From: Clostridium sp. 26_21
Lineage (GTDB): Bacteria; Bacillota; Clostridia; TANB77; CAG-508
Direction: 5' to 3'
DNA: 64,000 bases
NCBI GenBank assembly: GCA_001915995.1
Contig: MNRO01000017.1
Coordinates: 62,001-126,000, forward strand
The notes under the pieces: model-generated
What the model was told of the DNA's origin: nothing
The model's input: only the letters and a program-made list of their open reading frames with translations
The model's database searches: none
Shown: piece by piece, positions 35,011 through 44,400 of the stretch
Layout: each line of letters begins with the position of its first letter
How positions within the stretch are numbered: position 1 is the stretch's first letter
Made by a program: the position numbers and the translations under genes

Positions 35011-36888
35011 TTATTTTTTTGCTTTAATTGTTTGTAAATAAACTAATAATACAGATATATCTGCTGGTGAAACTCCTGAAATTCTAGATGCTTGTCCTAT
35101 TGAATGTGGTCTATGTTTATTTAATTTTTGTCTTGCTTCTAGACAAATACCTTTAACTTCATCATAATTTATATCATCTGGTATTAATTTTTTCTCCATT
35201 TTTTTAAATTTTTCAACTTGCATTTCTTGTAGCTTAATATATCCATCATATTTTACTTGAATTTCAACTTCTTCTTTAACTTGTTCTGGTAATTCTGGTC
35301 TATTTTCATCAATTTCTGCAAGTGAAGCATATGTTATTTCTGTTCTTTTCAATAATTCTGCTAACTTTGATCCTGTTGTTAATTCTGATGTACCTTGTTC
35401 TTTTAAATAATTATTTACTTTTTCTGTTGGTTTTACTATTGTTTTTTGTAATCTTTCCTTTTCTTTTTCTATTAATTCTTTCTTTTCAATAAATTTTTTA
35501 TATCTTTCATCAGAAATTAGTCCAATTTCATGTCCTTTTTCAGTTAAACGCAAATCTGCATTGTCTTGTCTCAATAATAATCTATATTCAGCTCTTGATG
35601 TCATCATTCTATATGGTTCATTTGTTCCTTTTGTAACAATATCATCTATTAATACTCCAATATATGCCTCTGTTCTATCTAGGATTAATGGTTCTTTTCC
35701 CTTAATCTTCTGTGAAGCATTTATTCCTGCAATTAACCCTTGACAAGCAGCTTCTTCATATCCAGAAGTTCCATTAGTTTGTCCTGCAAAGAATAAACCA
35801 TCAATTGTTTTATATTCTAATGATAATTTTAAATCTGCTGGATCTATACAATCATATTCAATTGCATATGCAGGTCTTGTAAATTCACAATGTTCTAATC
35901 CTGGAATAGTCCTATACATTGCAATTTGAACATCTTCTGGTAATGATGAACTCATTCCCTGTATATACATTTCATCTGTATCTATACCAATTGGCTCCAC
36001 AAATATCTGATGTCTTTCTTTATCTGCAAATCTAACTACTTTATCTTCTATTGATGGACAATATCTTGGTCCAGTTCCTTCTATTACACCTGCATATAAA
36101 GGTGATCTATGTAAATTTTCTCTAATAATTTTATGTGTTTCTGCATTTGTATATGTTAAATAACAATCAACCTGATCAAAATCTACTGTTTTATCTTCAA
36201 ATGAAAATGGTATAATTCCATTTTCACCTTTTTGGACTTCCATTTTTGAAAAATCTATACTTTTTCTATTTATTCTTGCTGGTGTTCCTGTTTTAAATCT
36301 TACCAATTTTACACCATTATTTTTTAAAGATTCAGAAAGTTTATTAGCTGGAAATACACCATCTGGGCCACTTTCCTTTGAATATTCTCCAATAAATATT
36401 TTTCCTCTAAGATATGTTCCACTTGCAACAATTAATGTTTTTACATTATAAATTGCCCCAATATCTGTTTCAATTAATTTAATTTTATTATTTTCTATTT
36501 TTATGTTAACTATTTCTGCTTGTTTTATATCTAAGTTCTTTTGTTTTTCTAAAGTATGTTTCATTTCCATTTGATATCTTTTTCTATCAGCCTGTGCTCT
36601 CAAAGAATAGACTGCTGGGCCTTTTGAAGTATTTAACATTTTTATTTGTATCATTGTCTTATCTATATTTCTAGCCATTTCTCCACCAAGAGCATCTATT
36701 TCTCTTACCAAATGTCCTTTTGAACTTCCTCCAATATGTGGATTACATGGCATATTAGCTACTGCCTCTAAGCTTATTGAAAATACTACTGTTTTCATTC
36801 CTAATCTAGCCGCTGCAAGTGCTGCCTCACATCCAGCATGTCCAGCTCCAATTACAGCAACATCATAATTTCCTGCATAATAACTCAT
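35011..36888 (-). CDS. mnmG: tRNA uridine-34 carboxymethylaminomethyl modification enzyme MnmG (GidA)
   Basis: A 625-aa FAD enzyme that, with MnmE, modifies the wobble uridine of tRNAs. The FAD-binding Rossmann motif is DVAVIGAGHAGCEAALAAA near the N-terminus. NPHIGGSSKGHLVREIDALGG and DGLFFAGQTNGTSGYEEAACQ are family signatures, and the C-terminal helical GidA domain is complete. ATG 36888 is chosen: AGGAGAAG is correctly spaced and the start at 36921 would overlap mnmE by 16 bp. Confidence 0.97.
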   Translation of the reverse strand: MSYYAGNYDVAVIGAGHAGCEAALAAARLGMKTVVFSISLEAVANMPCNPHIGGSSKGHLVREIDALGGEMARNIDKTMIQIKMLNTSKGPAVYSLRAQADRKRYQMEMKHTLEKQKNLDIKQAEIVNIKIENNKIKLIETDIGAIYNVKTLIVASGTYLRGKIFIGEYSKESGPDGVFPANKLSESLKNNGVKLVRFKTGTPARINRKSIDFSKMEVQKGENGIIPFSFEDKTVDFDQVDCYLTYTNAETHKIIRENLHRSPLYAGVIEGTGPRYCPSIEDKVVRFADKERHQIFVEPIGIDTDEMYIQGMSSSLPEDVQIAMYRTIPGLEHCEFTRPAYAIEYDCIDPADLKLSLEYKTIDGLFFAGQTNGTSGYEEAACQGLIAGINASQKIKGKEPLILDRTEAYIGVLIDDIVTKGTNEPYRMMTSRAEYRLLLRQDNADLRLTEKGHEIGLISDERYKKFIEKKELIEKEKERLQKTIVKPTEKVNNYLKEQGTSELTTGSKLAELLKRTEITYASLAEIDENRPELPEQVKEEVEIQVKYDGYIKLQEMQVEKFKKMEKKLIPDDINYDEVKGICLEARQKLNKHRPHSIGQASRISGVSPADISVLLVYLQTIKAKK

Positions 36889-36905
36889 TTTTCTTCTCCT
36901 CTCCC

Positions 36906-38276
36906 TTACTTTCCTAAACAAAATTTAGAAAAAATCTCATTTATTATATCTTCAGTTACACAATCTCCTGTTATTTCTCCTAAATCGTCTAAAATCTGTT
37001 TTATATATATAGTAATGATATCTATAGGCATTCCGTTTGAAAGTGCCTCATTTGCCATTTTAACGTTTTGAATTGCTTTTCCAATTATATTTTTATGTCT
37101 TACATTTGTTATTAATAATTCATTGTCAAAATTTATTTCATTTAGATTAAACATTTCTGATATCTTATTATATAATTCTTCTAATCCTGTTTTATTTAAT
37201 GCTGAAATTTTTAATATATTTTTTGACGCATTTTTTATTTTTTCATTATTTTCATCAATAACATTTTTTAAATCATTTTTGTTTAATAATATTATTGATT
37301 TTTTATTTTTTATTAATTTTAATATTTCATAATCTTCATCATCCAATTCTTTTGAACTATCAAATATTGCAATAATTAAATCAGCATCATTTGCTTCTTC
37401 TATTGATTTTTGAATTCCTATTTTTTCTACAGAATCTTTTGCCTCTCTAATTCCTGCTGTATCAATAAGTTTCAAAGCTATTCCGTTTATTGTAACATAC
37501 TCTTCTATAGTATCTCTTGTTGTTCCTGCTATATCTGTTACAATTGCTCTATCCTCTTTCAAAATAGCATTTAACAAAGATGACTTTCCTGCATTTGGTT
37601 TGCCTATTATTGCTGTTTTTATACCATCTTTTATTATTTTACCATTATCAAATGATTTTTCCAATTTTTCTAATTTATTTTTTACTTTATTTAACATATT
37701 TCTTAGTTCATTTTCTTGAACTTCTGGTGTATCATATTCTGGATAATCAATTGTTACTTCAATATTTACTAAAACATCTAAAATATCTTGTTTTATTTGG
37801 TTTATTTCTGCTGATAAAAAACCTTCCAATTGTTTAACTCCACTTTTTGCTTCTCTTTCTGATTTTGCATTTATAACATCAATTACTGATTCTGCTTGTG
37901 CTAAATCAATTCTTCCATTTAAAAATGCTCTTTTTGTAAATTCACCTGGCCCAGCCATTTCAGCTCCATTAGCCAAGCATAATTCTAATATCTTTTTTAC
38001 TACAATATTTCCCCCATGTGCATTTATTTCACACATATTTTCTGTTGTATAACTTTTGGGAGCTTTAAAATATGATACTAAAACTTCATCAATTATTTTA
38101 TTATTTTCAACAATATTTCCATATTTTATTGAATATCCTTTTATTTCAGATATATCTTGTTTTGTTTTTGGAATAAATATTTTATCTAATATTTCAAATG
38201 TTTTTTCTCCACTCATTCTTATTATTCCTATTCCTCCAATGCCTGGTGCAGTTGCTATTCCTACTATTGTACTCAT
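36906..38276 (-). CDS. mnmE: tRNA modification GTPase MnmE (TrmE)
   Basis: A 456-aa GTPase, partner of MnmG. The N-terminal formyl-THF-binding domain contains MCEINAHGGNIVVKKIL. The G domain has G1 GKPNAGKSSLLNA (about 228), G3 DTAGIREAKD, G4 LNKNDL. The C-terminal end has the invariant CFGK-type cysteine as FCLGK. Upstream of mnmG with an 18-bp gap. Complete and of normal length. Confidence 0.97.
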   Translation of the reverse strand: MSTIVGIATAPGIGGIGIIRMSGEKTFEILDKIFIPKTKQDISEIKGYSIKYGNIVENNKIIDEVLVSYFKAPKSYTTENMCEINAHGGNIVVKKILELCLANGAEMAGPGEFTKRAFLNGRIDLAQAESVIDVINAKSEREAKSGVKQLEGFLSAEINQIKQDILDVLVNIEVTIDYPEYDTPEVQENELRNMLNKVKNKLEKLEKSFDNGKIIKDGIKTAIIGKPNAGKSSLLNAILKEDRAIVTDIAGTTRDTIEEYVTINGIALKLIDTAGIREAKDSVEKIGIQKSIEEANDADLIIAIFDSSKELDDEDYEILKLIKNKKSIILLNKNDLKNVIDENNEKIKNASKNILKISALNKTGLEELYNKISEMFNLNEINFDNELLITNVRHKNIIGKAIQNVKMANEALSNGMPIDIITIYIKQILDDLGEITGDCVTEDIINEIFSKFCLGK

Positions 38277-38316
38277 TTATTTTCTCCTTTATTTTTTACA
38301 TTATTTTCCTATTATA

Positions 38317-38373
38317 CAAAAAAAAGTCAAAATTCTAAATTTAATCTTTTGATTAAAATCTGAACTTTGACTT
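38317..38373 (-). terminator. Terminator after jag
   Basis: A long imperfect hairpin (AAGTCAAA... pairing with ...TTTGACTT) is followed on the minus strand by a run of eight U. It ends the rpmH-rnpA-yidD-yidC-jag transcript before mnmE. Confidence 0.75.
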
Positions 38374-38388
38374 CCGATTTTTATTTAA

Positions 38389-39060
38389 TTATTTTTTTGT
38401 TATTACAATTCTTCTTTTTGGTTCTTGTCCAATACTTCTTGTTTCTACATTAGGATTATCTTGTAAAACACTATGTATTATTTTTCTTTCATATGCTTTC
38501 ATTGGCTCAAGTGTTATCATTTTACCTGTTCTTTCAACTATTGAAGCCTTTTTCTTTGCTACTTCTTCTAATGTTTCAACTCTTTTTTGTTTATAATCTT
38601 CTATATCTAATCTAACAACAACTCTATTTTCTGATTTTTTATTTGCTATCGCTTTCAATATATTTTCTATAGAATATAATGTTTCTCCCCTATATCCTAT
38701 TAAATTTCCAATATTTTCTCCGTTTATAGAAATATATAAACATTTATCTTTTATTTCAACTGTAGTCTTAGCTTCTGGAGATATTTTATTTAAAAATTCA
38801 TTTAAAAATTCTTCAACATCTTTTTTTGCAATATTTAGTTCTTCATCTGTTGTTTCAATCTCCACTTCTTCTGGCTTTCTAGCTTCTATTTCTTTTATTT
38901 CTACTCTAACTATTTTAGGTGCTAAAATATCAAAAAAACTTTTTTTATTTTCTTCTAATATTTTTATTTCACACAATTCCCTAGGCAATTTTATTTCTTT
39001 TAATCCTTTTTCAATTGCCTCTTGTGTTGTTTTTCCTTCTGAAATTACACTTTTTGACAT
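38389..39060 (-). CDS. jag: RNA-binding protein Jag/KhpB
   Basis: A 223-aa protein with an N-terminal Jag_N domain (SVISEGKTTQEAIEKGLKEI), a KH domain (about 90-145, with IGYRGETLYSIENI carrying the GxxG-type loop) and a C-terminal R3H domain containing MKAYERKIIHSVLQ. It binds RNA and influences cell-envelope gene expression with KhpA. It lies 2 bp after yidC, its usual neighbour. Confidence 0.95.
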   Translation of the reverse strand: MSKSVISEGKTTQEAIEKGLKEIKLPRELCEIKILEENKKSFFDILAPKIVRVEIKEIEARKPEEVEIETTDEELNIAKKDVEEFLNEFLNKISPEAKTTVEIKDKCLYISINGENIGNLIGYRGETLYSIENILKAIANKKSENRVVVRLDIEDYKQKRVETLEEVAKKKASIVERTGKMITLEPMKAYERKIIHSVLQDNPNVETRSIGQEPKRRIVITKK

Positions 39061-39062
39061 AG

Positions 39063-39977
39063 CTATTCCTCCTCATCTTTTAACATTTTGTTTAAAGCTA
39101 ATCTCTCTATTATCATTAAAAGACTGTTCATTAACCAATATAAAGCAAGTCCTAATGGTGCTATTAATGCAACTGCTAAATACATAACAGGAAACATTAA
39201 ATTCATATTTTTATTCATTTGAGCCATTGGATCAAATTCATCTTCTGAATTCTTTTCTTCTCCATCTTTTTTCTTTGGAGTCGGATTTGTTATTCTTAAT
39301 GAAATTACTGAAACCAATACATATAATACAGGAATTATAAATGCTTTCCAATCACCACTTCTCGTTGGTATTTGAGCTAAATTTAATCCTAAAAAACTCA
39401 TATTTATATCTAAAGAATTTAATTCTTCATCATTTATTTCTGCTAAATCTGTTTTTTCTTCATTATTTTCTGAATTTTTTTCAATATTCTCTGTATTATT
39501 TTCTTTTAATTTCTTTATATTATTTAATTCTCTAATAACTTCTATTTCTGGATATGCACTATCTGTACTTAAATCATTTTCTTTTACTATTTTCGTATAT
39601 TTATTAATAATATTAGCATCTATTTTTTTCATATATGTTAATGGTGATCTAACAAGATAGAAAACTGCAAATAATAGTATTATTTGAACAATTCCACTAA
39701 AACATCCACTAAATGGACTCATATTTTCTGTTTTGTATAATTCCATTGTTGCTCTATTTAGATTTTCTGGATCATTTTTATATTTGAATTGTATTTCTTT
39801 AAGTTTATTTTGTATTTTCGTGGTCTTTTTCATTGTTCTTTGCTGTTTTATTGATAATGGTAATAATATTATTTTTATTAAAATTGAAAAAATAATTATT
39901 GCCAGACCATAATTATTAACTATATTATAAATAAAATTCAAAATATATCCAAATAAATTTGCAAATGGTGCTATCAT
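39063..39977 (-). CDS. yidC: Membrane protein insertase YidC/SpoIIIJ
   Basis: A 304-aa polytopic insertase with the core YidC/Oxa1/Alb3 domain: NNYGLAIIIFSILIKIILLP with the hydrophilic-groove region, then KQQRTMKKTTKIQNKL, and later transmembrane helices around PVLYVLVSVISLRI and LFPVMYLAVALIAPLGLALY. There is no lipoprotein cysteine. The interhelical loop (about 130-200) is expanded and rich in Glu/Asn. Encoded between yidD and jag as in most Firmicutes. Confidence 0.95.
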   Translation of the reverse strand: MIAPFANLFGYILNFIYNIVNNYGLAIIIFSILIKIILLPLSIKQQRTMKKTTKIQNKLKEIQFKYKNDPENLNRATMELYKTENMSPFSGCFSGIVQIILLFAVFYLVRSPLTYMKKIDANIINKYTKIVKENDLSTDSAYPEIEVIRELNNIKKLKENNTENIEKNSENNEEKTDLAEINDEELNSLDINMSFLGLNLAQIPTRSGDWKAFIIPVLYVLVSVISLRITNPTPKKKDGEEKNSEDEFDPMAQMNKNMNLMFPVMYLAVALIAPLGLALYWLMNSLLMIIERLALNKMLKDEEE

Positions 39978-39989
39978 ATCTGCCCCTTT

Positions 39990-40208
39990 CTATTTTAATG
40001 GGTCATATCCTCCCTTTGAGAAAGGATTACACTTTAAAATTCTTTTTCCTCCTAACATACATCCTCTTAATACACCATATTTTTCAATGGCTTGTTTTGT
40101 ATATTCTGAACATGTTGGGTAATATTTGCATCTTATATTTTTTGCTACAAAAAATTTTGAGATATGTTTTTGATACCATTCAATTAAATATATACATATT
40201 TTTTTCAT
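39990..40208 (-). CDS. yidD: Membrane protein insertion efficiency factor YidD
   Basis: A 72-aa protein with the conserved three-cysteine signature in RCKYYPTCSEYTKQAI and GCMLGGKRILKCNPF, then GGYDPL at the end. It assists YidC-dependent insertion. Located between rnpA and yidC. Confidence 0.96.
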   Translation of the reverse strand: MKKICIYLIEWYQKHISKFFVAKNIRCKYYPTCSEYTKQAIEKYGVLRGCMLGGKRILKCNPFSKGGYDPLK

Positions 40209-40229
40209 AGTACATACTCCTTCTAATTA

Positions 40230-40571
40230 TTAAGAAATAATATTTGCTTTCTTAAAAGTATTTTCCATTTCGTTTATTATATCTATATATTTCATATCAT
40301 TTATATCTATATCTTTTTTTAATAAAACAACTATACTATAGCCATTTATAATCTTTTCTTCCAAATTTTTATAAGCTTCTCTTATAAGTCTTTTGGCTTT
40401 GTTTCTTTGGAAAGCTTTTCCATTTTTCGTACTAACTGCTATACCTAGTGTTTTGAAATTTTTTCCATTTTTTAATATTACAATTTTTAGTTGTTTACCT
40501 ATGTAGAAACGACCTTTTGTTAGAACTATTTTAAATTCATAGTTTTTCTTTAACATTACTGTCTGCTTCAT
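40230..40571 (-). CDS. rnpA: Ribonuclease P protein component RnpA
   Basis: A 113-aa protein subunit of RNase P. It contains KNYEFKIVLTKGRFYIGKQL and the RNA-binding signature QRNKAKRLIREAYK (about 55-68). Position next to rpmH is canonical. Complete. Confidence 0.96.
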   Translation of the reverse strand: MKQTVMLKKNYEFKIVLTKGRFYIGKQLKIVILKNGKNFKTLGIAVSTKNGKAFQRNKAKRLIREAYKNLEEKIINGYSIVVLLKKDIDINDMKYIDIINEMENTFKKANIIS

Positions 40572-40616
40572 TTTCTAACATCCCTTTCGTCACTTTTAAG
40601 GTACAATTACTTTTAA

Positions 40617-40639
40617 ATTCTAGGAATTTTTCCTAGAAT
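40617..40639 (-). terminator. Hairpin between rpmH and rnpA
   Basis: ATTCTAGGAA at 40617-40626 is a perfect inverted repeat with TTCCTAGAAT at 40630-40639. The minus-strand tail (TTTAAAAG) is a poor U run, so it is more likely a processing or partial-termination hairpin than a full terminator. Confidence 0.5.
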
Positions 40640-40659
40640 CTAAAACATTGTTAATTTAA

Positions 40660-40794
40660 TTATGCACAAATCTTTTTTCTTCCTTTTGCTCTTCTTGCTT
40701 TTAATACATTTCTTCCTGATTTTGTTGACATTCTTTTCATAAATCCGTGTTCTCTTTTTTCTTGTCTATTTTTTGGTTGGAATGTTCTTTTCAT
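40660..40794 (-). CDS. rpmH: 50S ribosomal protein L34
   Basis: A 44-aa basic protein, too short for routine ORF listing. It starts MKRTFQPKNRQEKREHGF, continues RMSTKSGRNVLKARRAKG and ends RKKICA. These are the invariant L34 features. ATG 40794 follows AGGAGGTG. First gene of the minus-strand origin operon, behind a TTGACA-18-TATAAT promoter. Confidence 0.98.
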   Translation of the reverse strand: MKRTFQPKNRQEKREHGFMKRMSTKSGRNVLKARRAKGRKKICA

Positions 40795-40874
40795 TACTAT
40801 GCACCTCCTATTTGTTTTTTATATATTAATTCCTTTTTAAAGGAAATTATTGTTACAAAATAACAAGTAAATCG

Positions 40875-40904
40875 ATTATACACCACGATTCCAGCTTTTG
40901 TCAA
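40875..40904 (-). promoter_or_regulatory. Promoter of the rpmH operon
   Basis: On the minus strand TTGACA (40904-40899), an 18-bp spacer and TATAAT (40880-40875), about 80 bp before rpmH. Confidence 0.75.
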
Positions 40905-41045
40905 TAGTTTTTAAAAATTTTAAAGTTTTTGAACTTTTTTTATGTAAAATGTTGATTTTACATAAAAAATATAGTATAACAAAAAAACCAAATATTTTGT
41001 AATAATTTTGTAATAATTAATAAGTTTTCAACAATTTTTCTAAAG

Positions 41046-41234
41046 TTATCCACAATTTTTAAAAAATTATCCACAATTCTATTGACGAAATTTGTAGTAA
41101 TTTGATATTATAGAAGAAACTTAGGAAATCAAACTTTTATAAAATTATATCAAAATAAATGTTTGTAAAAAATAATATGTTTATTACATAAATATTACAA
41201 AGTTATCCACACCTGTGGATAACTCTGTGGATAA
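41046..41234. other. oriC: oriC, upstream DnaA-box cluster (rpmH-dnaA interval)
   Basis: Five perfect consensus DnaA boxes: TTATCCACA at 41046-41054, 41067-41075 and 41203-41211, and the reverse form TGTGGATAA at 41214-41222 and 41226-41234. The last three are closely packed with alternating orientation. The surrounding rpmH-dnaA interval is about 480 bp of AT-rich DNA. This cluster is the first half of a bipartite Firmicutes origin and probably also autoregulates dnaA. Confidence 0.93.
41082..41111 (+). promoter_or_regulatory. Candidate dnaA promoter
   Basis: TTGACG at 41082-41087, 18-bp spacer, TATTAT at 41106-41111. It lies between the first two and last three DnaA boxes, which fits DnaA autoregulation. 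Confidence 0.55.
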
Positions 41235-41277
41235 CTTATGTTTTATATAAATATTTTTTTGAAAGGGTGTTTTGAAT

Positions 41278-42639
41278 ATGCAAAGCGAAAATGAAGAACT
41301 TTTTAGACAAGCAAAAGAACTTATCAAAGCAGAATTATCCTCAATTGCATATGATACATGGATTTCACCTTTAAAAATCTTATCAATAGATGATGATAAA
41401 ATTACAATCAGAGCTAATACTGATTATAATGCTGATTTTTTAGGAAAAAGATTCGGAGATTTAATTATAAACACTTTCAAATACTTAACAAACAAAGAAA
41501 GGGCATTGACAATTATCTACAATGATGAAAAAACAAATAGGGAAACAATAAATGATGTTGCTACACCTTCTGATTCTGAAAAGGAATTAGAAGCTGAAAT
41601 AGAACTCTCAAATAAAGTTTTAAACCCCAAATATACATTTGATACTTTCGTCGTTGGAAATAATAATAGATTTGCACAAGCTGCAGCTTTAGCTGTTGCA
41701 GATAAACCTTCAGAAGCCTATAATCCATTATTTTTATATGGAGGTGTTGGATTAGGTAAAACTCATCTAATGCATGCAATAGGGAATAGAACATTAAAAA
41801 ACTTTAGAAATTTTAAAATTTTATATGTAACTTCTGAAAAATTCACAAATCAAATGATTAATGCTATAAAAGACAATAAGATGGAAGTATTTAGAAATCA
41901 ATATAGAAAAATCGATGTATTACTTATTGACGATATTCAATTCATTGCTGGAAAAAAGCAAGTTCAAGAAGAATTTTTCCATACATTTAATGAACTGTAT
42001 GAAGAAAAAAAGCAAATTATTATTTCAAGTGATCGTCCACCAAAAGAAATTCAATTACTTGAAGATAGGTTAAAATCAAGGTTTGAATGGGGATTACTTG
42101 CAGACATATCTTGTCCAGATTATGAAACAAGATTAGCTATTTTAAGGAAAAAAGCACAAGATGAAAAAATTGCAGTAGATGATAGTATTTTAGCAAATAT
42201 TGCAACAAAAATTGAATCAAATATTAGAGAATTAGAAGGTGTTTTCAATAAAATGATAGCAAGAGCTTCATTAATGCACAGTCCTATAACAATAGAATTA
42301 GCAGAAAATACCATTAATGAATTTAAAGCTGAAAGTGAAAAAGTACTATCTTCTGATTATGTAAAAGAAATAGTATCTAAATACTTTAGTGTAGACAAAA
42401 ATGATTTATCTAGCAATAAACGTTCAAATGAAATAGCTTTTCCAAGACAAATTGCAATGTATTTATGTAGAGATGTAGCAAATATGTCTTATCCTAAGAT
42501 AGGAGAAGACTTTGGAAATAGAGATCATTCAACAGTAATGCATGCATGTAAGAAGATTGAAAATGAAATAAAGGAGAAAAATAACACAAGATTAATTGTG
42601 GAAAGTGTGAAAAACATAATTATAAATGGAGAACAATAG
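41278..42639 (+). CDS. dnaA: Chromosomal replication initiator DnaA
   Basis: A 453-aa AAA+ initiator. Domain I runs to about 75, followed by a short linker. The AAA+ core has Walker A GGVGLGKTHLMHAIG and Walker B VLLIDDIQF. The C-terminal helix-turn-helix contains the signature FGNRDHSTVMHACKKIE. ATG 41278 is preferred to the TTG at 41272 because the ribosome site GAAAGG is then 10 nt away rather than 4. Flanked on both sides by DnaA-box clusters. Confidence 0.98.
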   Translation: MQSENEELFRQAKELIKAELSSIAYDTWISPLKILSIDDDKITIRANTDYNADFLGKRFGDLIINTFKYLTNKERALTIIYNDEKTNRETINDVATPSDSEKELEAEIELSNKVLNPKYTFDTFVVGNNNRFAQAAALAVADKPSEAYNPLFLYGGVGLGKTHLMHAIGNRTLKNFRNFKILYVTSEKFTNQMINAIKDNKMEVFRNQYRKIDVLLIDDIQFIAGKKQVQEEFFHTFNELYEEKKQIIISSDRPPKEIQLLEDRLKSRFEWGLLADISCPDYETRLAILRKKAQDEKIAVDDSILANIATKIESNIRELEGVFNKMIARASLMHSPITIELAENTINEFKAESEKVLSSDYVKEIVSKYFSVDKNDLSSNKRSNEIAFPRQIAMYLCRDVANMSYPKIGEDFGNRDHSTVMHACKKIENEIKEKNNTRLIVESVKNIIINGEQ

Positions 42640-42738
42640 AAAAATAAATAGATTGATGTCGATTTTTGAAAATATGTTCTCCAAATCGTTTGTTTGGTTA
42701 CAAAAAAGTTATCTCTACTTAGGGAACAGCTTGATTGG

Positions 42739-42962
42739 TTATCCACAAGTAAATGTGGATTGAGTGTTAATAAACTGTTAATAACTCAATTATCCACATT
42801 TTAAAAAATTTGTTGTGGACAAAAATCAAAGTTATCCACTAAGTTATACACATGAAAAAAGCCTACGGATTACAAGTTTCCACATAGTTTTCCACATTAT
42901 CCACAGGACCTAATACTACTACTACTAATTATATTTATATTATTATTATAATTAATATAAAT
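42739..42962. other. oriC: oriC, downstream DnaA boxes with DnaA-trio and AT-rich unwinding element (dnaA-dnaN interval)
   Basis: Perfect TTATCCACA boxes at 42739-42747, 42790-42798 and 42897-42905. One-mismatch boxes lie at 42832-42840, 42844-42852 and 42888-42896. Directly after the last box comes the GC-richer GGACC, then CTA-ATA-CTA-CTA-CTA-CTA at 42910-42927, then the AT-only stretch 42928-42962. A box, a GC spacer, repeated trinucleotides (3'-GAT-5' on the other strand) and an AT-rich tract match the Bacillus-type basal unwinding system in which DnaA loads on DnaA-trios. This is therefore the likely site of strand opening. Confidence 0.9.
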
Positions 42963-42993
42963 CGACAAGTTTTTTGAAAGAAAGGTGTTAAAA

Positions 42994-44109
42994 ATGAAAA
43001 TTGTTTGTTATAAGGATACACTCCTTAAAGCATTAAATTCCGTAATAAAAGGAGTAGCTTCAAAAACTACAAATCCTATATTAGAAGGAATACTTATACA
43101 AACTAATGAAAATCAAGTAAAATTAACTACATATGATATGGAATTAGGAATTGAATATATTATAGATAGTGATGTTAAAGAACAAGGAAGTACAGTTGTT
43201 AATGCTATAATGTTTAGTGAAATTATAAGAAAATTACCAGATTCAGAAATTTATATTACATTAAATTCTAATAATTTGTTAGAAATAGAATGTGAAGGAG
43301 CATTATATAAACTTACAACAATGAATCCTGACGAATTTCCAGAATTACCAAAAATAGAAATAGAAAATTCAATTGATTTAGAACAGAATATGTTAAAAAA
43401 TATGATAAGAAAAACAATATTTGCTGTTAGTACAGAAGAAAACAGACCTATATTCACAGGTTGTTTATTCGAAGTGGAAAACAATAAGTTAAATGTTGTT
43501 GCTGTAGATGGTTTTAGACTAGCATTGAGAAGTATTTATTTACCAGTAAAAGTAAATGATTTTAAAGCTGTTATCCCAGGAAAAACATTAAATGAAATAA
43601 ATAAAATATTATTAGATTCATTTGATCATGTAAAAATAGGAATTGCTAAAAATCAAGCATTATTTGAAATGGAAAATTGTAAAGTTGTTACAAGAACATT
43701 AGATGGAGAATTTTTAAATTATAAATCAGTTATACCAAGTAATTGGGAAACAAGGATTAGAGTAAATAAGAATAGTTTACAAGATAGTTTTGAAAGAATT
43801 AGTTTAATATCAGCTTCATCTATAGAAAAAGAAAAAAAATATCCTGTAAAAGTTTCTGTTGATATTGGAAAAATAACAATATCTTGTACAAACCAAACAG
43901 GTGAAGCTAAAGAAGAAATATATATTTCAACAGAAGGAAAAAATATTGAAGCAGGATTTAATCCTAAATATTTCTTAGACAGCTTAAAAGCAATAGATGA
44001 CGAAGAAGTTTTTGTTGAATTTGGAACAAGCATTTCACCATGTTTAATAAAATCAGTAGAAAATAGTGAATATGTTTACATGATTTTACCAATAAGATTA
44101 AAAGAATAA
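42994..44109 (+). CDS. dnaN: DNA polymerase III beta sliding clamp
   Basis: A 371-aa three-domain clamp. Recognisable elements are ILEGILIQTNENQVKLTTYD (domain I), RPIFTGCLFEVENNKLNVVA and DGFRLALR (domain II), and the C-terminal end VYMILPIRL, with the MILPIR-type motif that forms the clamp cleft. ATG 42994 follows GAAAGAAAGG; the GTG at 42985 overlaps that ribosome site. Complete. Confidence 0.98.
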   Translation: MKIVCYKDTLLKALNSVIKGVASKTTNPILEGILIQTNENQVKLTTYDMELGIEYIIDSDVKEQGSTVVNAIMFSEIIRKLPDSEIYITLNSNNLLEIECEGALYKLTTMNPDEFPELPKIEIENSIDLEQNMLKNMIRKTIFAVSTEENRPIFTGCLFEVENNKLNVVAVDGFRLALRSIYLPVKVNDFKAVIPGKTLNEINKILLDSFDHVKIGIAKNQALFEMENCKVVTRTLDGEFLNYKSVIPSNWETRIRVNKNSLQDSFERISLISASSIEKEKKYPVKVSVDIGKITISCTNQTGEAKEEIYISTEGKNIEAGFNPKYFLDSLKAIDDEEVFVEFGTSISPCLIKSVENSEYVYMILPIRLKE

Positions 44110-44127
44110 TAATAAACAATAAAAAAT

Positions 44128-44150
44128 TGGTCAGATTTGCTATCTGACCA
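44128..44150 (+). terminator. Hairpin after dnaN
   Basis: TGGTCAGAT at 44128-44136 pairs with ATCTGACCA at 44142-44150 around 5 nt, followed by the U-poor TTATTCATA. It lies 18 bp after the dnaN stop. Probably a partial terminator. Confidence 0.6.
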
Positions 44151-44177
44151 TTATTCATATAAAATGGCAAAAAAACA

Positions 44178-44400
44178 GCACGTGAGAATCAAAAATAAGA
44201 CGTTTTAATTTTTTTATGATATAGTTTTATAGGTGAAAATATCAAAAAATTTTTAAAATTAAAATAAAAATTCAAAAAAAATAAAATTAATTTTATAAAA
44301 ATTCATTAAAAATTGATATTTCAACGAAAAAACCATAAAAAACGACGCACGAAAATCAAAAATAAGGCTTTTTTATTTTTTGAAAATAAAGTTATAAACC
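44178..44400. repeat. Imperfect ~55-bp direct repeat in the dnaN-recF gap
   Basis: Copy 1 at 44178-44233 and copy 2 at 44347-44400 share GCACG, then AATCAAAAATAAG (13 identical bases) and a similar T-rich end. The interval holds no convincing gene; the small S4-domain gene (yaaA) that usually sits between dnaN and recF is absent. The stretch 44240-44460 is otherwise A-rich with no feature I can name. Confidence 0.6.

Noticed and set aside
44170..44200. CACGTG at 44179-44184 as a parS site
   Set aside because: Flanking bases do not continue the parS palindrome; only the six-base core matches.
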